Positions 7,011-16,500 of a DNA stretch of 32,489 nt are shown here, piece after piece (position 1 is the stretch's first letter; every line of letters starts with the position of its first letter). This DNA is from Parabacteroides faecalis (GTDB lineage: Bacteria > Bacteroidota > Bacteroidia > Bacteroidales > Tannerellaceae). The stretch covers positions 1-32,489 of the forward strand of contig NZ_JAKZMM010000047.1 in the NCBI RefSeq assembly GCF_022809355.1, written 5' to 3'. Made by a program: the position numbers and the translations under genes. A model generated the notes under the pieces. The model searched no databases. It was not told where the DNA came from and saw nothing but the letters and a program-made list of their open reading frames with translations.

Positions 7011-9389
7011 TTATTTCGGATCATAATACTTATCACCTTCAGCAATACTACAATTGCTCTTCAAATTTTCCTCCAAGCGAACAGCATACTTACGTAATTG
7101 CCCCTGATGTTTCTCACAAGGGATTAGATCTTTCTCAATATCACCGCGCGGCGTTTCCTTTAAACGCTTGCGTCCTTCTTTCAAGATAGATACTGCTTTC
7201 TTATATTTTTCCTTATCATTCCTGATTACATCCAGACAAGGACTTTCCTCCGGACGGTCGAATGAGATCTGAGCCGGTTGAGTACGTGTCCAACTATTCA
7301 GCCGACCGAAATCAAGGCCTGTCAATTCAGAAAGTTGTTTCACTTCCTCATCTGTCAACGGACAACGTCCTGCCCAATGATCACTGAATGATGATTCATA
7401 TACCGGATAATATACTCCGTTCAAATCCATCCACGTATAAAGAATTTCCTTTTCTTTCTGTGATAGACGAATACTTCCGTGATCTCCATCGATAATTTCG
7501 GTCAACTTACTGGCATGGCTTCCCCAAGAATAGGCTTGCTGAATTGCAGCAGGTCCGCCACCAACCAAATGAACAGCTTTCGATACGTACAAATTAATAT
7601 ACGCAGCGTTGAAGAACGGATTCTTATCACGCGCCAAAACCAACTTCTTCCGATTATTACGATCGAAATCGTGGCACTTCATGCAATGTTTGTCGAGAAT
7701 CGGCTGTACTTCTTCCATAAAGGAGAATTTATGTGGTTCCTCACCCATCCAAGGCTGTAACTTGTTGGGTTTACGATTCAGAGCTATCGGACGCTGGCCG
7801 CCCATAGGGACCGTTGCCAAACGGTCTTCATGACAACCAATACAACCATTTACCTCGCCCGGCATCAAAGAAACACCGCTACGCATAGACTGGATCATTT
7901 TCTTATCCTTATCGAGTAATTGGAAATAAACATGCTTACCCGCCGGAACCATAAAACTGGCAGAACCATCTTCTTCTACCGGTACTTCTCCTAAGATTTG
8001 CTTATTCTCGAAGCTATGCCAATTCATACCCGGAGCTTGTTCGCCTTCGCCAAACCAACCGCGTACTGTCCATGTCCTTTTCTCCGGAGATTCAACCACA
8101 CGCAAATATTTCACACTACCAGGCTTCACTCCCGCCATGTGCGTTCCCTCATATACATTCTCCACGTAAAACTGACCTTCTTCAGCGGTGAAGTTACGCA
8201 TCATTGGAATTGAAACCGGTTTCTGGCGCGCCTCTACCAACATCGGATCAAATAAACTCTGGTTTCCTTCCAACAGCAGCTCTTCCGTTCCGTCACGATT
8301 CACATAATAAATTCCCGATTTAGCATCTGTAATGTTCCATCCGCCCGGTTTCACCCAAATTGTTCGAGATACCAAGAAGTTATTTTCATCCAACGGGAAA
8401 GGATCTTCATAGAAGGTACCCACTCCTTTGAAAGAATCCAAGTTTCCGTTTCCTACCCACTTCGCTGATTCCTTTGGCCAAATATCCACCAAAGCTGCTT
8501 CATTATCCACTCCTTTTCGCCGATCAATAATGGCCATCGCACCCCAAGGCCGTTCGTGACAAGAAGTGAATGTACATACAACCAAGTCTGAATTCGGGAT
8601 CTGTCGCCCATCAATCACACCACCCGGTGAAGCAGTATTGTTTCCATAATAGATAGCATGCTTCGTTCCATCCGGATTCACGACCCATAATCCTTGCGCA
8701 TCGCCGAAGTTACGGTCCACATATTCCCAACGATCGTATAAGACACGACCATCACTCAACAACGAGGCATGACCTTCAAACAAGGTACTCACACCTATCT
8801 GTGTAATATTCGCTCCATCCGCTTCCATCCGGAATAGATTTCCCATGATATGACGGTTACACATACAGTATTTAGGCTGACGGGTAGAAGTAAAGATAAT
8901 ATTCCCATCCGGTAAATAAATCGGATCAATATCCGACACCCCTTCCGCAAACGTCAATTGCCGCAAACCCGAACCATCTATGTTCATTTCATACAAATGA
9001 TAAGAATCCTTTGGATGCTGACGCATTGAAAATAAAACCTTCTGTCCGTCGAACGAGATTTCCGGATCACGCACAACGCCTTCAGTTGTTTCTATCAATG
9101 TTCGGATTTTACCCGAATCCACATCATATACACGCATCGCTCCACCTGGAGCAAAACTCGCCTCATTAATCTCACCCGGCTGAAATAAAGTTGCCGTATT
9201 GTGATGATCAGGAGCATACTGCTCACGTTCGATATACAGGATTTGTTTTCCCTTCAAGGCTTCACGTGCCTTTTGTGAAAGGACAATCTGCTTGGCCGGC
9301 AATCCATTGGAAAAAGTCTGTGCCATAACGGGAAAAACGCCCGACGCACATACCGCCAAACAACACGATAAGAATAACGAATGTTTCAT
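7011..9389 (-). CDS. HzsA-related periplasmic di-heme beta-propeller protein
   Basis: This is a 792-residue exported protein with a signal peptide (about 1-24, cleavage after VMA). Residues 45-390 hold TolB/PD40-like propeller repeats (for example DPEISFDGQKVLFSM, DGNIIFTSTRQ). A C-terminal part has two CxxCH heme c sites, C516-H520 (CIGCH) and C569-H573 (CMKCH). A CMCNRH cluster at 175-180 may bind metal. It resembles proteins annotated as related to the alpha subunit of hydrazine synthase, which are common in Planctomycetes and found in Bacteroidetes. Hydrazine synthesis is not implied here. Its place between an alcohol dehydrogenase (10-base gap) and a GH2 glycosidase suggests a redox step on a carbohydrate in the periplasm (inference). 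Heme attachment would require cytochrome c maturation. The reaction is unknown. Confidence 0.75.
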   Translation of the reverse strand: MKHSLFLSCCLAVCASGVFPVMAQTFSNGLPAKQIVLSQKAREALKGKQILYIEREQYAPDHHNTATLFQPGEINEASFAPGGAMRVYDVDSGKIRTLIETTEGVVRDPEISFDGQKVLFSMRQHPKDSYHLYEMNIDGSGLRQLTFAEGVSDIDPIYLPDGNIIFTSTRQPKYCMCNRHIMGNLFRMEADGANITQIGVSTLFEGHASLLSDGRVLYDRWEYVDRNFGDAQGLWVVNPDGTKHAIYYGNNTASPGGVIDGRQIPNSDLVVCTFTSCHERPWGAMAIIDRRKGVDNEAALVDIWPKESAKWVGNGNLDSFKGVGTFYEDPFPLDENNFLVSRTIWVKPGGWNITDAKSGIYYVNRDGTEELLLEGNQSLFDPMLVEARQKPVSIPMMRNFTAEEGQFYVENVYEGTHMAGVKPGSVKYLRVVESPEKRTWTVRGWFGEGEQAPGMNWHSFENKQILGEVPVEEDGSASFMVPAGKHVYFQLLDKDKKMIQSMRSGVSLMPGEVNGCIGCHEDRLATVPMGGQRPIALNRKPNKLQPWMGEEPHKFSFMEEVQPILDKHCMKCHDFDRNNRKKLVLARDKNPFFNAAYINLYVSKAVHLVGGGPAAIQQAYSWGSHASKLTEIIDGDHGSIRLSQKEKEILYTWMDLNGVYYPVYESSFSDHWAGRCPLTDEEVKQLSELTGLDFGRLNSWTRTQPAQISFDRPEESPCLDVIRNDKEKYKKAVSILKEGRKRLKETPRGDIEKDLIPCEKHQGQLRKYAVRLEENLKSNCSIAEGDKYYDPK

Positions 9390-9399
9390 GGTAGTTCTC

Positions 9400-10593
9400 C
9401 TATAATACTTTATTCAATACTTCGATAATATCTTCTTGTGAAACCGGAGGATTACAAGCCAAATAGCCGTCACTACCAAAGCTTATCTTCACCACTTGCT
9501 GTACGATCAAGGGTATATCCGGATTCTTCACCTGCATATCTGTCAATGACAATGGCGTACCAATCCGCTTCAAGAACGCCTTGAAACTTGTTATACTTTC
9601 ACGAATCACTTCTTCCTGACTTTTTCCATCCGGGCAGATTCCCATCACATGCGTGGCAAAACGGAAATAAATATCTTTCTTCCGAGGATACATTACTTCC
9701 ATCCAAGCGGGCATCAATATCGCCAAAGAGGCTCCATGAGGAACCTTATACAAAGCGGTCAAAACATGGCCGACCTGATGAATCGGAGTCCAGGCATCTC
9801 CCGGAGAAGCCCAGCCATTGATTGCACAAGTAGCAGCCCACTGCAAATGAGAACGAGCTGATATATTCTTCGGATCGGCTAATACCTTATCTATATTATC
9901 CATAACCGTCCGCATTACTCCTTCCTGGAAATAATGCTGCAAATCACTGTCATCTTCTCCATTCAGATAAATTTCCAACACATGTGAAATTGTATCGGCT
10001 GCCGCACACGCTGTCTGGAACGGAGGTAACGAAACTGTCAATTCCGGATCAATAATGGAAGTCTTCGGATAAAGACAAGGAGCCCAAATATACGATTTCT
10101 CCTGTAATGCCCGATTACTTACTACCGCGCATAAATTCATCTCACTACCAGTAGCCGGCAAAGTAGGAATCATCATGGTTGGCAACGATTTCTCCGGTGG
10201 AATTGCGGATACGACACTATGCCGACTATACACCATCTGCCATAAATCACCCTTATAATAGACTCCGGCAGCAATTGCTTTCGCTGCATCCATGGCACTT
10301 CCACCACCTACGCCAATCACCAAATCGATCCCTTGTTTACGACATAAGTCCACACCGGCAGCAACCACCGTAATTTCCGGATTTTCTTCTATCTCATAAA
10401 AAGGATAAACCGACAATCCTTCTTTCGTCAATAATTCTTCTATCCGTTCCAACAAAGGCTTTAGAAATGACAATTCCTTATAAGAGACCAAACAAACCTT
10501 AGTTCCTAATTTTTTGGCTTCTTCACCACAACGGCTGACTTCTCCGGCTCCAAATATCACACGTACCGGATTATAATACTCAAAGTTTTTCAT
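9400..10593 (-). CDS. Iron-containing (type III) alcohol dehydrogenase
   Basis: This cytoplasmic NAD(P)H-dependent aldehyde/alcohol oxidoreductase has 397 residues from the ATG at 10593. The coenzyme loop is GVGGGSAMDAAK (about 94-105). The metal ligands of the family are all present: D200 and H204 (ADTISHVLE), H272 (HQVGH) and H286 (VPHGAS). The opening NPVRVIFGAG is close to the YqhD/BDH-type butanol dehydrogenases, and the fold is shared with lactaldehyde reductase FucO. An in-frame ATG at 10605 adds four residues, but starting at MKNFEYYNP matches the usual family start. It lies 29 bases after the IclR gene and 10 before the HzsA-related gene. In this operon it most plausibly reduces an aldehyde made by the DeoC-type aldolase (inference). 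Confidence 0.9.
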   Translation of the reverse strand: MKNFEYYNPVRVIFGAGEVSRCGEEAKKLGTKVCLVSYKELSFLKPLLERIEELLTKEGLSVYPFYEIEENPEITVVAAGVDLCRKQGIDLVIGVGGGSAMDAAKAIAAGVYYKGDLWQMVYSRHSVVSAIPPEKSLPTMMIPTLPATGSEMNLCAVVSNRALQEKSYIWAPCLYPKTSIIDPELTVSLPPFQTACAAADTISHVLEIYLNGEDDSDLQHYFQEGVMRTVMDNIDKVLADPKNISARSHLQWAATCAINGWASPGDAWTPIHQVGHVLTALYKVPHGASLAILMPAWMEVMYPRKKDIYFRFATHVMGICPDGKSQEEVIRESITSFKAFLKRIGTPLSLTDMQVKNPDIPLIVQQVVKISFGSDGYLACNPPVSQEDIIEVLNKVL

Positions 10594-10622
10594 CTTGACA
10601 TACATTTATTCTTATTCTACAT

Positions 10623-11417
10623 TTATTCGGCATATCCCAATTTCAAAGAGATCAAATCAGATGCTTCCTGCAATTTTCTAGCCACTTCCGGAAAATCTTC
10701 TTTCCGTAAACGCCCTGAAGGGCCAGATGTCCATAATGCAGCAATCAACATACCAAACTGATTAAAGATTGGCGTCGCTACGCAATGTACACCAGCCATC
10801 TCTTCTTCCTGATCCAAAGCATAACCCAAAGACCGCACTTCTTCTATTTCCCGCAACATTGCTTCCTTTGAAGCAATCGTCCGTTCATTATACACTTGAA
10901 AATCGATCGAATCAAGTAATTGTTCTTGTAATATCTTGTTCTTTGTATAAGCCAAGAATATTTTACCCGGTGCCGAAGAATGCAGGTTGAAACTATTTCC
11001 CGAACGAAGTAAGAAAGTAAAATTATGAGAACCGATCACCTGTTCTAATAGGACAACCCGGTTATTCATCAAAATACCTAACATAACGCTTTCTTTAATT
11101 TCATCCCGTAAAGCCTGCATGACAGGAAGTGACAGTTCCACCAGATTGGCTTCACCCAAAGCCTTCAATCCCAAGCATAACAACTTCTTCGTTAGATGAT
11201 ACCTCGCATTTGTTTCATTCTTACTCACATATCCCATCTGTTGTAAAGAACCTAACAAACGATACACGGTTGTCTTCGACAAACCCATAGCTTGCGTAAT
11301 CTCAAGCATAGTAATTCCTTCCGGATAATGAGTCATTATCTCCAACATATCAAAACCTTTTTTCAACATCGGAATTGCATAGTTGAATTCAGCTGCAGAG
11401 TTATTCTCACCATTCAT
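10623..11417 (-). CDS. IclR-family transcriptional regulator, operon leader
   Basis: This regulator has 264 residues from the ATG at 11417. The winged helix-turn-helix spans about 14-75 (GITMLEITQAMGLSKTTVYRLL), followed by the IclR effector-binding domain (about 85-264, with the typical LHSSAPGKIFLAY). The frame is open up to a TTG at 11459, but that codon lies inside the -7 promoter element TATATTTG at 11464-11457, so the ATG is the real start. It is the first gene of a run of six genes separated by -4 to about 30 bases, which makes it a likely local repressor or activator of the whole operon. The 40-bp palindrome at 11548-11587 is a candidate operator. IclR ligands are often sugar acids or other central intermediates; the ligand here is unknown. 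Confidence 0.92.
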   Translation of the reverse strand: MNGENNSAAEFNYAIPMLKKGFDMLEIMTHYPEGITMLEITQAMGLSKTTVYRLLGSLQQMGYVSKNETNARYHLTKKLLCLGLKALGEANLVELSLPVMQALRDEIKESVMLGILMNNRVVLLEQVIGSHNFTFLLRSGNSFNLHSSAPGKIFLAYTKNKILQEQLLDSIDFQVYNERTIASKEAMLREIEEVRSLGYALDQEEEMAGVHCVATPIFNQFGMLIAALWTSGPSGRLRKEDFPEVARKLQEASDLISLKLGYAE

Positions 11418-11456
11418 GATACTAGTTTCAAATATGAATACATGGTTTATTATCCG

Positions 11457-11464
11457 CAAATATA
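11457..11464 (-). promoter_or_regulatory. -7 promoter element of the IclR-led operon
   Basis: TATATTTG on the minus strand matches the Bacteroides -7 consensus TAnnTTTG exactly and lies 39 bases before the chosen ATG. I see no convincing TTTG -33 element at the expected distance, which suits an activator-dependent or weak promoter. Confidence 0.5.
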
Positions 11465-11547
11465 GGAAATATTCGATATAAATTAAGATATATACAACTT
11501 TTAACCATTAAAATAAGATAAGAAAATAAATGTTTCCCCCAATAAAC

Positions 11548-11587
11548 TAGAATACCTCATTCTAGCAAGCTAGAACAAGGTATTCTA
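11548..11587. promoter_or_regulatory. 40-bp imperfect palindrome, candidate IclR operator
   Basis: The two 20-base halves are reverse complements apart from two adjacent mismatches (positions 11-12 against 29-30) and the central AA. The outer arms are TAGAATACCT and AGGTATTCTA; the inner arms are TTCTAGC and GCTAGAA. The motif TTCTAG/CTAGAA therefore appears in both outer and inner parts, as expected if two dimers bound side by side. It lies about 100 bases upstream of the -7 element of the IclR operon and 69 bases after the susD stop codon. No T-run follows on the minus strand, so a terminator is less likely but not excluded. Confidence 0.5.
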
Positions 11588-11655
11588 AGTTACACTATCC
11601 ATTCTATAAGACTAGACGAGACAGTCATAAAAAAACCCAATATCCATATTTTAAT

Positions 11656-13503
11656 TCACCACCCAGGATTTTGTACTAAATTGTGATTCACTGTAACATC
11701 TACATTATTAATCGGATGCAAATATTGCTTTCTACTAAATACAAATGGACGACCAACTAAATGGATATCTTTATAAAATTCTTCATTTGTTGCCCCCACA
11801 GAATTAAGTCCTCTCATCCCATCTGCATCAGGTCTAAAAAAATCTTCTGCTTTTTTCCAACGCTTCAAATCATACAACCAATGTCCCTCAAAAATAAATT
11901 CAATCATCCTTTCTCGATGAATAATTTCAATCAACTTTTCACCTGTGGCATTTCCAAAAGCTGTATTAAAATCTGGAATTCCTGCTTTCTTTCTAATTGC
12001 ATTAAAATAATCTAAAGCTTTTCCATCTAACTTTCCTGTATATTCAGCATAACTTTCCACATAATTTAAATATAATTCTGCCAAACGAATAATCGGATAA
12101 GGATAAGTTTCTATACTAAAGGTTGTATTAGTTGCTTTATTATCTGGATGTATACCTTTTTTCACTGCATAACCAGAATACAAATGATCTGAATTTAAAT
12201 TTTTACAACCATTTTTCTCTCCATACTTCATATACAAAGTTACTGTATCACTATTAATTTCATACTGACCTCTATCAAAACCTATACAAGCATAAAAACG
12301 TGGTTCTCTATTTCTATGCAACTGAATCGTAGAATCTCCATCTGCTATTTTAAAGCGATTTTCCCAATCAAAATCAGGATCATCTTCCGCTGGTATACCT
12401 TTTTTTGAATAAAACATTTCTACAGCTCGCAATGTTGGACCATACCCTCCATATGGAGGCATTGCTCCATCTCGAAATCCATTTTGAGTAGTAACCGTCT
12501 GATAATATATATCAGCAATACCCTCTTTTGTGCCACTATATCCCCATAACAATTCTTTATTCCACTTATCCAACATGGTATAACGAGTATTGGCTACTGC
12601 CTGATCAAAATCACTTAAAGATCTTTCACTTTTATATTGATAAAGACCATATCCTTCTCCCTCAGCCATATCTATTGCTTTTTGGGTTTCCTCCATAGCT
12701 TTTTTCCATTTTTCTTTATCGAACGACTGACTAATCAAAGGCTCTCCATCCTTATTCTTAAAGTCCGCATAAAATTCACTATTCCCATTAAATAATGGAC
12801 TTGCTGCAAATAAATACATACGCGATTTTAAAGCCTGGGCAGCTATTTTAGTAGCTCGACCATAATCAGCTGAAGATACTGTGGTAGGAAGGTCTTGCAT
12901 GGCTTCATCAAACCATGTTGCAATTTGTTCCACACAAGCATCATATGGACTACGCTTCAAATAAAAATCATCGCCACTTCCATTTAAAGGAATTTCTTCT
13001 TTAACCAAACAGACTGGTCCATAATTTTGCAAGATAAGATAATGGAAATATGCAATTAGAAATCTCACCTCAGCTTTCCATATTCTTTTCCGTTCATCAA
13101 ACTGCCCTTGAGGCATACTAACAGGAACAACATTATCTATACGATTTAGAAATGTATAACACTGCCGTATACCTTGATATAAATTACGCCAATAATCTAT
13201 TACAGGATCTGTTGTACTATACAACCCTTGTTGCATTCTCAAGTTAGGCCAATAAGTAAGAGCAAAATGATAAGATCCAACAAATTCATCCGAAGTTAAC
13301 CATGAATAATTACTATTCTTATAATCCAAAAAATTAGGAATATACCCATAGCAACTATACACAAAAGCTTCTGCAGTATTCTCATTTTTAAATGCATCAT
13401 CTAATGTTGCCGTATCATCTGGAACAATATCCAAATAACTACAACTTGCAGATCCTAATAACAACACAAAACATGTTACTATATTTAATATTATTTTTTT
13501 CAT
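11656..13503 (-). CDS. SusD/RagB-family outer-membrane glycan-binding lipoprotein
   Basis: This surface lipoprotein has 615 residues. The lipobox LGSASC puts the lipidated cysteine at C21. The N-terminal SusD-like region is TPR-rich (ENTAEAFVYSCYGYIPNFLDY; WKAEVRFLIAYFHYLILQNYGPVCLV) and the C-terminal SusD_RagB domain includes YPYPIIRLAELYLNYVESYAE and IHRERMIEFIFEGHWLYDLKRW. Such proteins cap the SusC barrel and deliver oligosaccharides to it. The gene starts 20 bases after susC ends, forming the usual pair. Like susC it is visibly AT-richer than the IclR operon downstream. The glycan cannot be told from sequence; neighbouring glycosidases suggest a rhamnose-containing polymer. Confidence 0.95.
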   Translation of the reverse strand: MKKIILNIVTCFVLLLGSASCSYLDIVPDDTATLDDAFKNENTAEAFVYSCYGYIPNFLDYKNSNYSWLTSDEFVGSYHFALTYWPNLRMQQGLYSTTDPVIDYWRNLYQGIRQCYTFLNRIDNVVPVSMPQGQFDERKRIWKAEVRFLIAYFHYLILQNYGPVCLVKEEIPLNGSGDDFYLKRSPYDACVEQIATWFDEAMQDLPTTVSSADYGRATKIAAQALKSRMYLFAASPLFNGNSEFYADFKNKDGEPLISQSFDKEKWKKAMEETQKAIDMAEGEGYGLYQYKSERSLSDFDQAVANTRYTMLDKWNKELLWGYSGTKEGIADIYYQTVTTQNGFRDGAMPPYGGYGPTLRAVEMFYSKKGIPAEDDPDFDWENRFKIADGDSTIQLHRNREPRFYACIGFDRGQYEINSDTVTLYMKYGEKNGCKNLNSDHLYSGYAVKKGIHPDNKATNTTFSIETYPYPIIRLAELYLNYVESYAEYTGKLDGKALDYFNAIRKKAGIPDFNTAFGNATGEKLIEIIHRERMIEFIFEGHWLYDLKRWKKAEDFFRPDADGMRGLNSVGATNEEFYKDIHLVGRPFVFSRKQYLHPINNVDVTVNHNLVQNPGW

Positions 13504-13523
13504 GATGTACGATTAATAAACTA

Positions 13524-16500
13524 TTAAAAATTCATTTGTAAACCAATTGTACCTACTCTCAAATTCGGATATTTCATACCATTTCCGCTACCTAACTCCG
13601 GATCCCAGTAATTAAATGGTGAAAATGTCAATAAATTTTCCCCTGAAATAAATAAACGCATCCACTTATATGAATAACCTATTTCTGCACTCTTTAAACG
13701 TAAAAAAGCACCATTCTTTAACCAAAAAGTAGATGTCTGATAATTATTATGAGTACTAGTATTTACCATCATCCTAGGATAACTTGCATTAGGATTTTCC
13801 GGAGTCCAATAATCATCTGCTATAAATTGGAATAAAGTAGATTGATTGGAGTCAAACGGATGAATATTTTCCATCATAATACTTGTATTAGCAACCCCTT
13901 GGAAAAATACAGAAAAATCCCAATTTTTATATTGAATTGATCCTCCAAAACCATACACTATTTCAGGAACAGTTGGTTTGCCTATAATTTTCCTATCATT
14001 TCCATCTATCTTATTATCTCCATTCAAATCTGCATACTTAATATCTCCCACTGAATATGAGGAAAAAGTCTGTTCTGGGCTATTAGCTATATCTTCTTCA
14101 TCTTTAAAATATCCAATAGCGACCAAACCCGTATAACAATTTAAAGGTTTACCTATTTCTGTTCGATATTTCTCATTCTCTGGATATATCGGTTCATCTC
14201 TTTCTAGCAATTTATTTGCTGCATAAGTAAAATTTGCTTTTGCACTAACTGTTAAATCTTTATTAATAGATTTACTATAATCAATTGAAAAATCGACACC
14301 TCGATTTTTTACTTTACCTAAATTAGCATACGGACTTAATCCTCCTGTTATTCCTGTTTCAGCAGGAATCATCCTACGTTGCATAAAAATATCACTACGT
14401 TTTTCTTGGAAATAATCAGCTGTAATATTCAAAGAATTAAATAAATTCAAATCAAAACCGACATTGGTCTTAACTCCTTTTTCCCACTTTGCTCCATCTG
14501 CTCCATATTTCGTTATTAAGGCACCACTCATAGATGTCTGCCAATTACTTCCAAAAGTATATCCTTTTCCAGATAAATTCACAAAAGTTAGATATGGAAA
14601 ACGTGGATCTGTAAAAGAATTACCAACTAATCCCAAAGATCCTCGAATTTTTAAATTTGTAACAACATCAGTTAATGGTTTAAAGAATTTTTCGTTAGAA
14701 ATATTATAACCTAAAGCTACAGATGGGAAAAATCCAAATCGATGACCATCTTGAAAATTCTCACTTCCATTATAACCAAAATTAGCTTCTACCAAATAGC
14801 GATTATCATATCCATAAGTAACTCGACCCGCAAATCCTTGATTTCTTGTAGAAAGTGTTGCATAATAATCGCCTGGATTATTAACATTATACTCCCTTTG
14901 CAAGTACACAATCATAGCACCAACGTCATGTACTTCATTAAATGTCCGAGCATAATCTAGTGATGCTTGAATATTTAAATAACGATCTCCACCATTACTA
15001 GTACTAGTACTTAATGCTGTCTGCCCTTTAGTTAAAGCACGATACGTATAATCATAATCTCCATTTTCATTCTGTTCATAACTATCAACTGTATAATAAT
15101 AAGGAGTAAAACTCCGTACTACATTTGTTGTTGACCAATTTTTATATGAAATCTGCCCTTTTATTCTAAGACCAGGGGTTATAAATTTTAGATCTTGATC
15201 AATATCAAAACTTGTAATCACAGTTGACTCATCTCTATCTGAATAACCAGAAACCATTCTAGCATACGGATTATTATATCCATTTACACCACCAATACTC
15301 ATTGGACCACCTTCCACATTCCCAAATAACGTATGATCTTCTCCATTTCTGGCAGGAATAAATGGCATAAATAAAGTCGGAGGAGCCCAAAATATAGAAT
15401 TATAGAGTTCTGAAGTTCCTATCGATGTTCCAGCATAATTTAGGATCTGAGAATTAATACGTAAAGTCACCTTCGTTGTATTCGTTAATTGTGCGCCAAT
15501 ATTACCTTGAAAAGAGACTCTGAATTGATTAATATTATTATCAAATTTATTCAACGGATCACTTTTCAACATACCATTATCATTATTCAGACTAGCACTT
15601 AAAAAATAAGTGACTTTTTTCATTCCTCCACTTACATTCAGATTTGCACTTTGTGTTGTTGTAAAATCACGAAATAGGTAGTCATACCAATCCACATTAG
15701 GAAATACATATGGATTTAAACCCTTCTTCGTTCCTTCTATTTTTTCCTGACTAAAACGAGGCGTGGCATCTGGGGTACGTGTTAACAATGCAAAATTATA
15801 AGCATTCATATAGTCGACTCCATCCGCTAATTCTACAACTTGTGTTGGTGCCGTAAACGAATTCTGAACTCTTACATTAATCGTAGCACGTTCATTTTCT
15901 CGTCCATTACGGGTTGTCACCAGCATAACACCATTTGCCCCTCGAGCTCCATAAAGAGCAGTCGCTGTTGCATCTTTTAAAACAGAAAAATTCTCAATTA
16001 CTTCAGGAGAAAGAGCATTCAAATCTCCTGTAGATGCTTCTACACCATCAATAAAAATCAATGGAGAAGTAGGACCTGCAAATGTAGAAACGCCTCGTAT
16101 CCAGAAATTAGCTCCATCAGCACCAGGTTCTCCACTTCGTTGAACTGCCACAACACCAGCGATACGTCCTGCAAAAGAATTGCTCAAAGAGGAAGAAGGG
16201 ACCTTTAATTCCTTAGGTTTTACAGTCTGGACAGAACCAACAACACTTGCTTTTTTCTGTGTTCCATACCCAACAACTACCAACTCATCTAATGCTTCCG
16301 AGTCTTCTTTCAACGATATTGATAACTTTGTCTGATTACCAACTTTTATCTCTTGACTTGCAAACCCGATATAAGAAATAACCAATGTTGCATCTTTATC
16401 CACATCCAAAGAGAACTTACCGTCCATATCTGTAATGGTTCCACTCGTTGTGCCCTTTACCATGATATTTGCTCCAATCACGGGCATTCCGGTCGGATCC

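Noticed and set aside
7011-9389. Hydrazine synthase subunit
   Set aside because: Only the architecture resembles HzsA. The other subunits and anammox context are absent, and the neighbours are carbohydrate genes.
10623-11459. Longer IclR start at a TTG (11459)
   Set aside because: The TTG is part of the TATATTTG promoter element, and the ATG at 11417 gives a normal IclR length.
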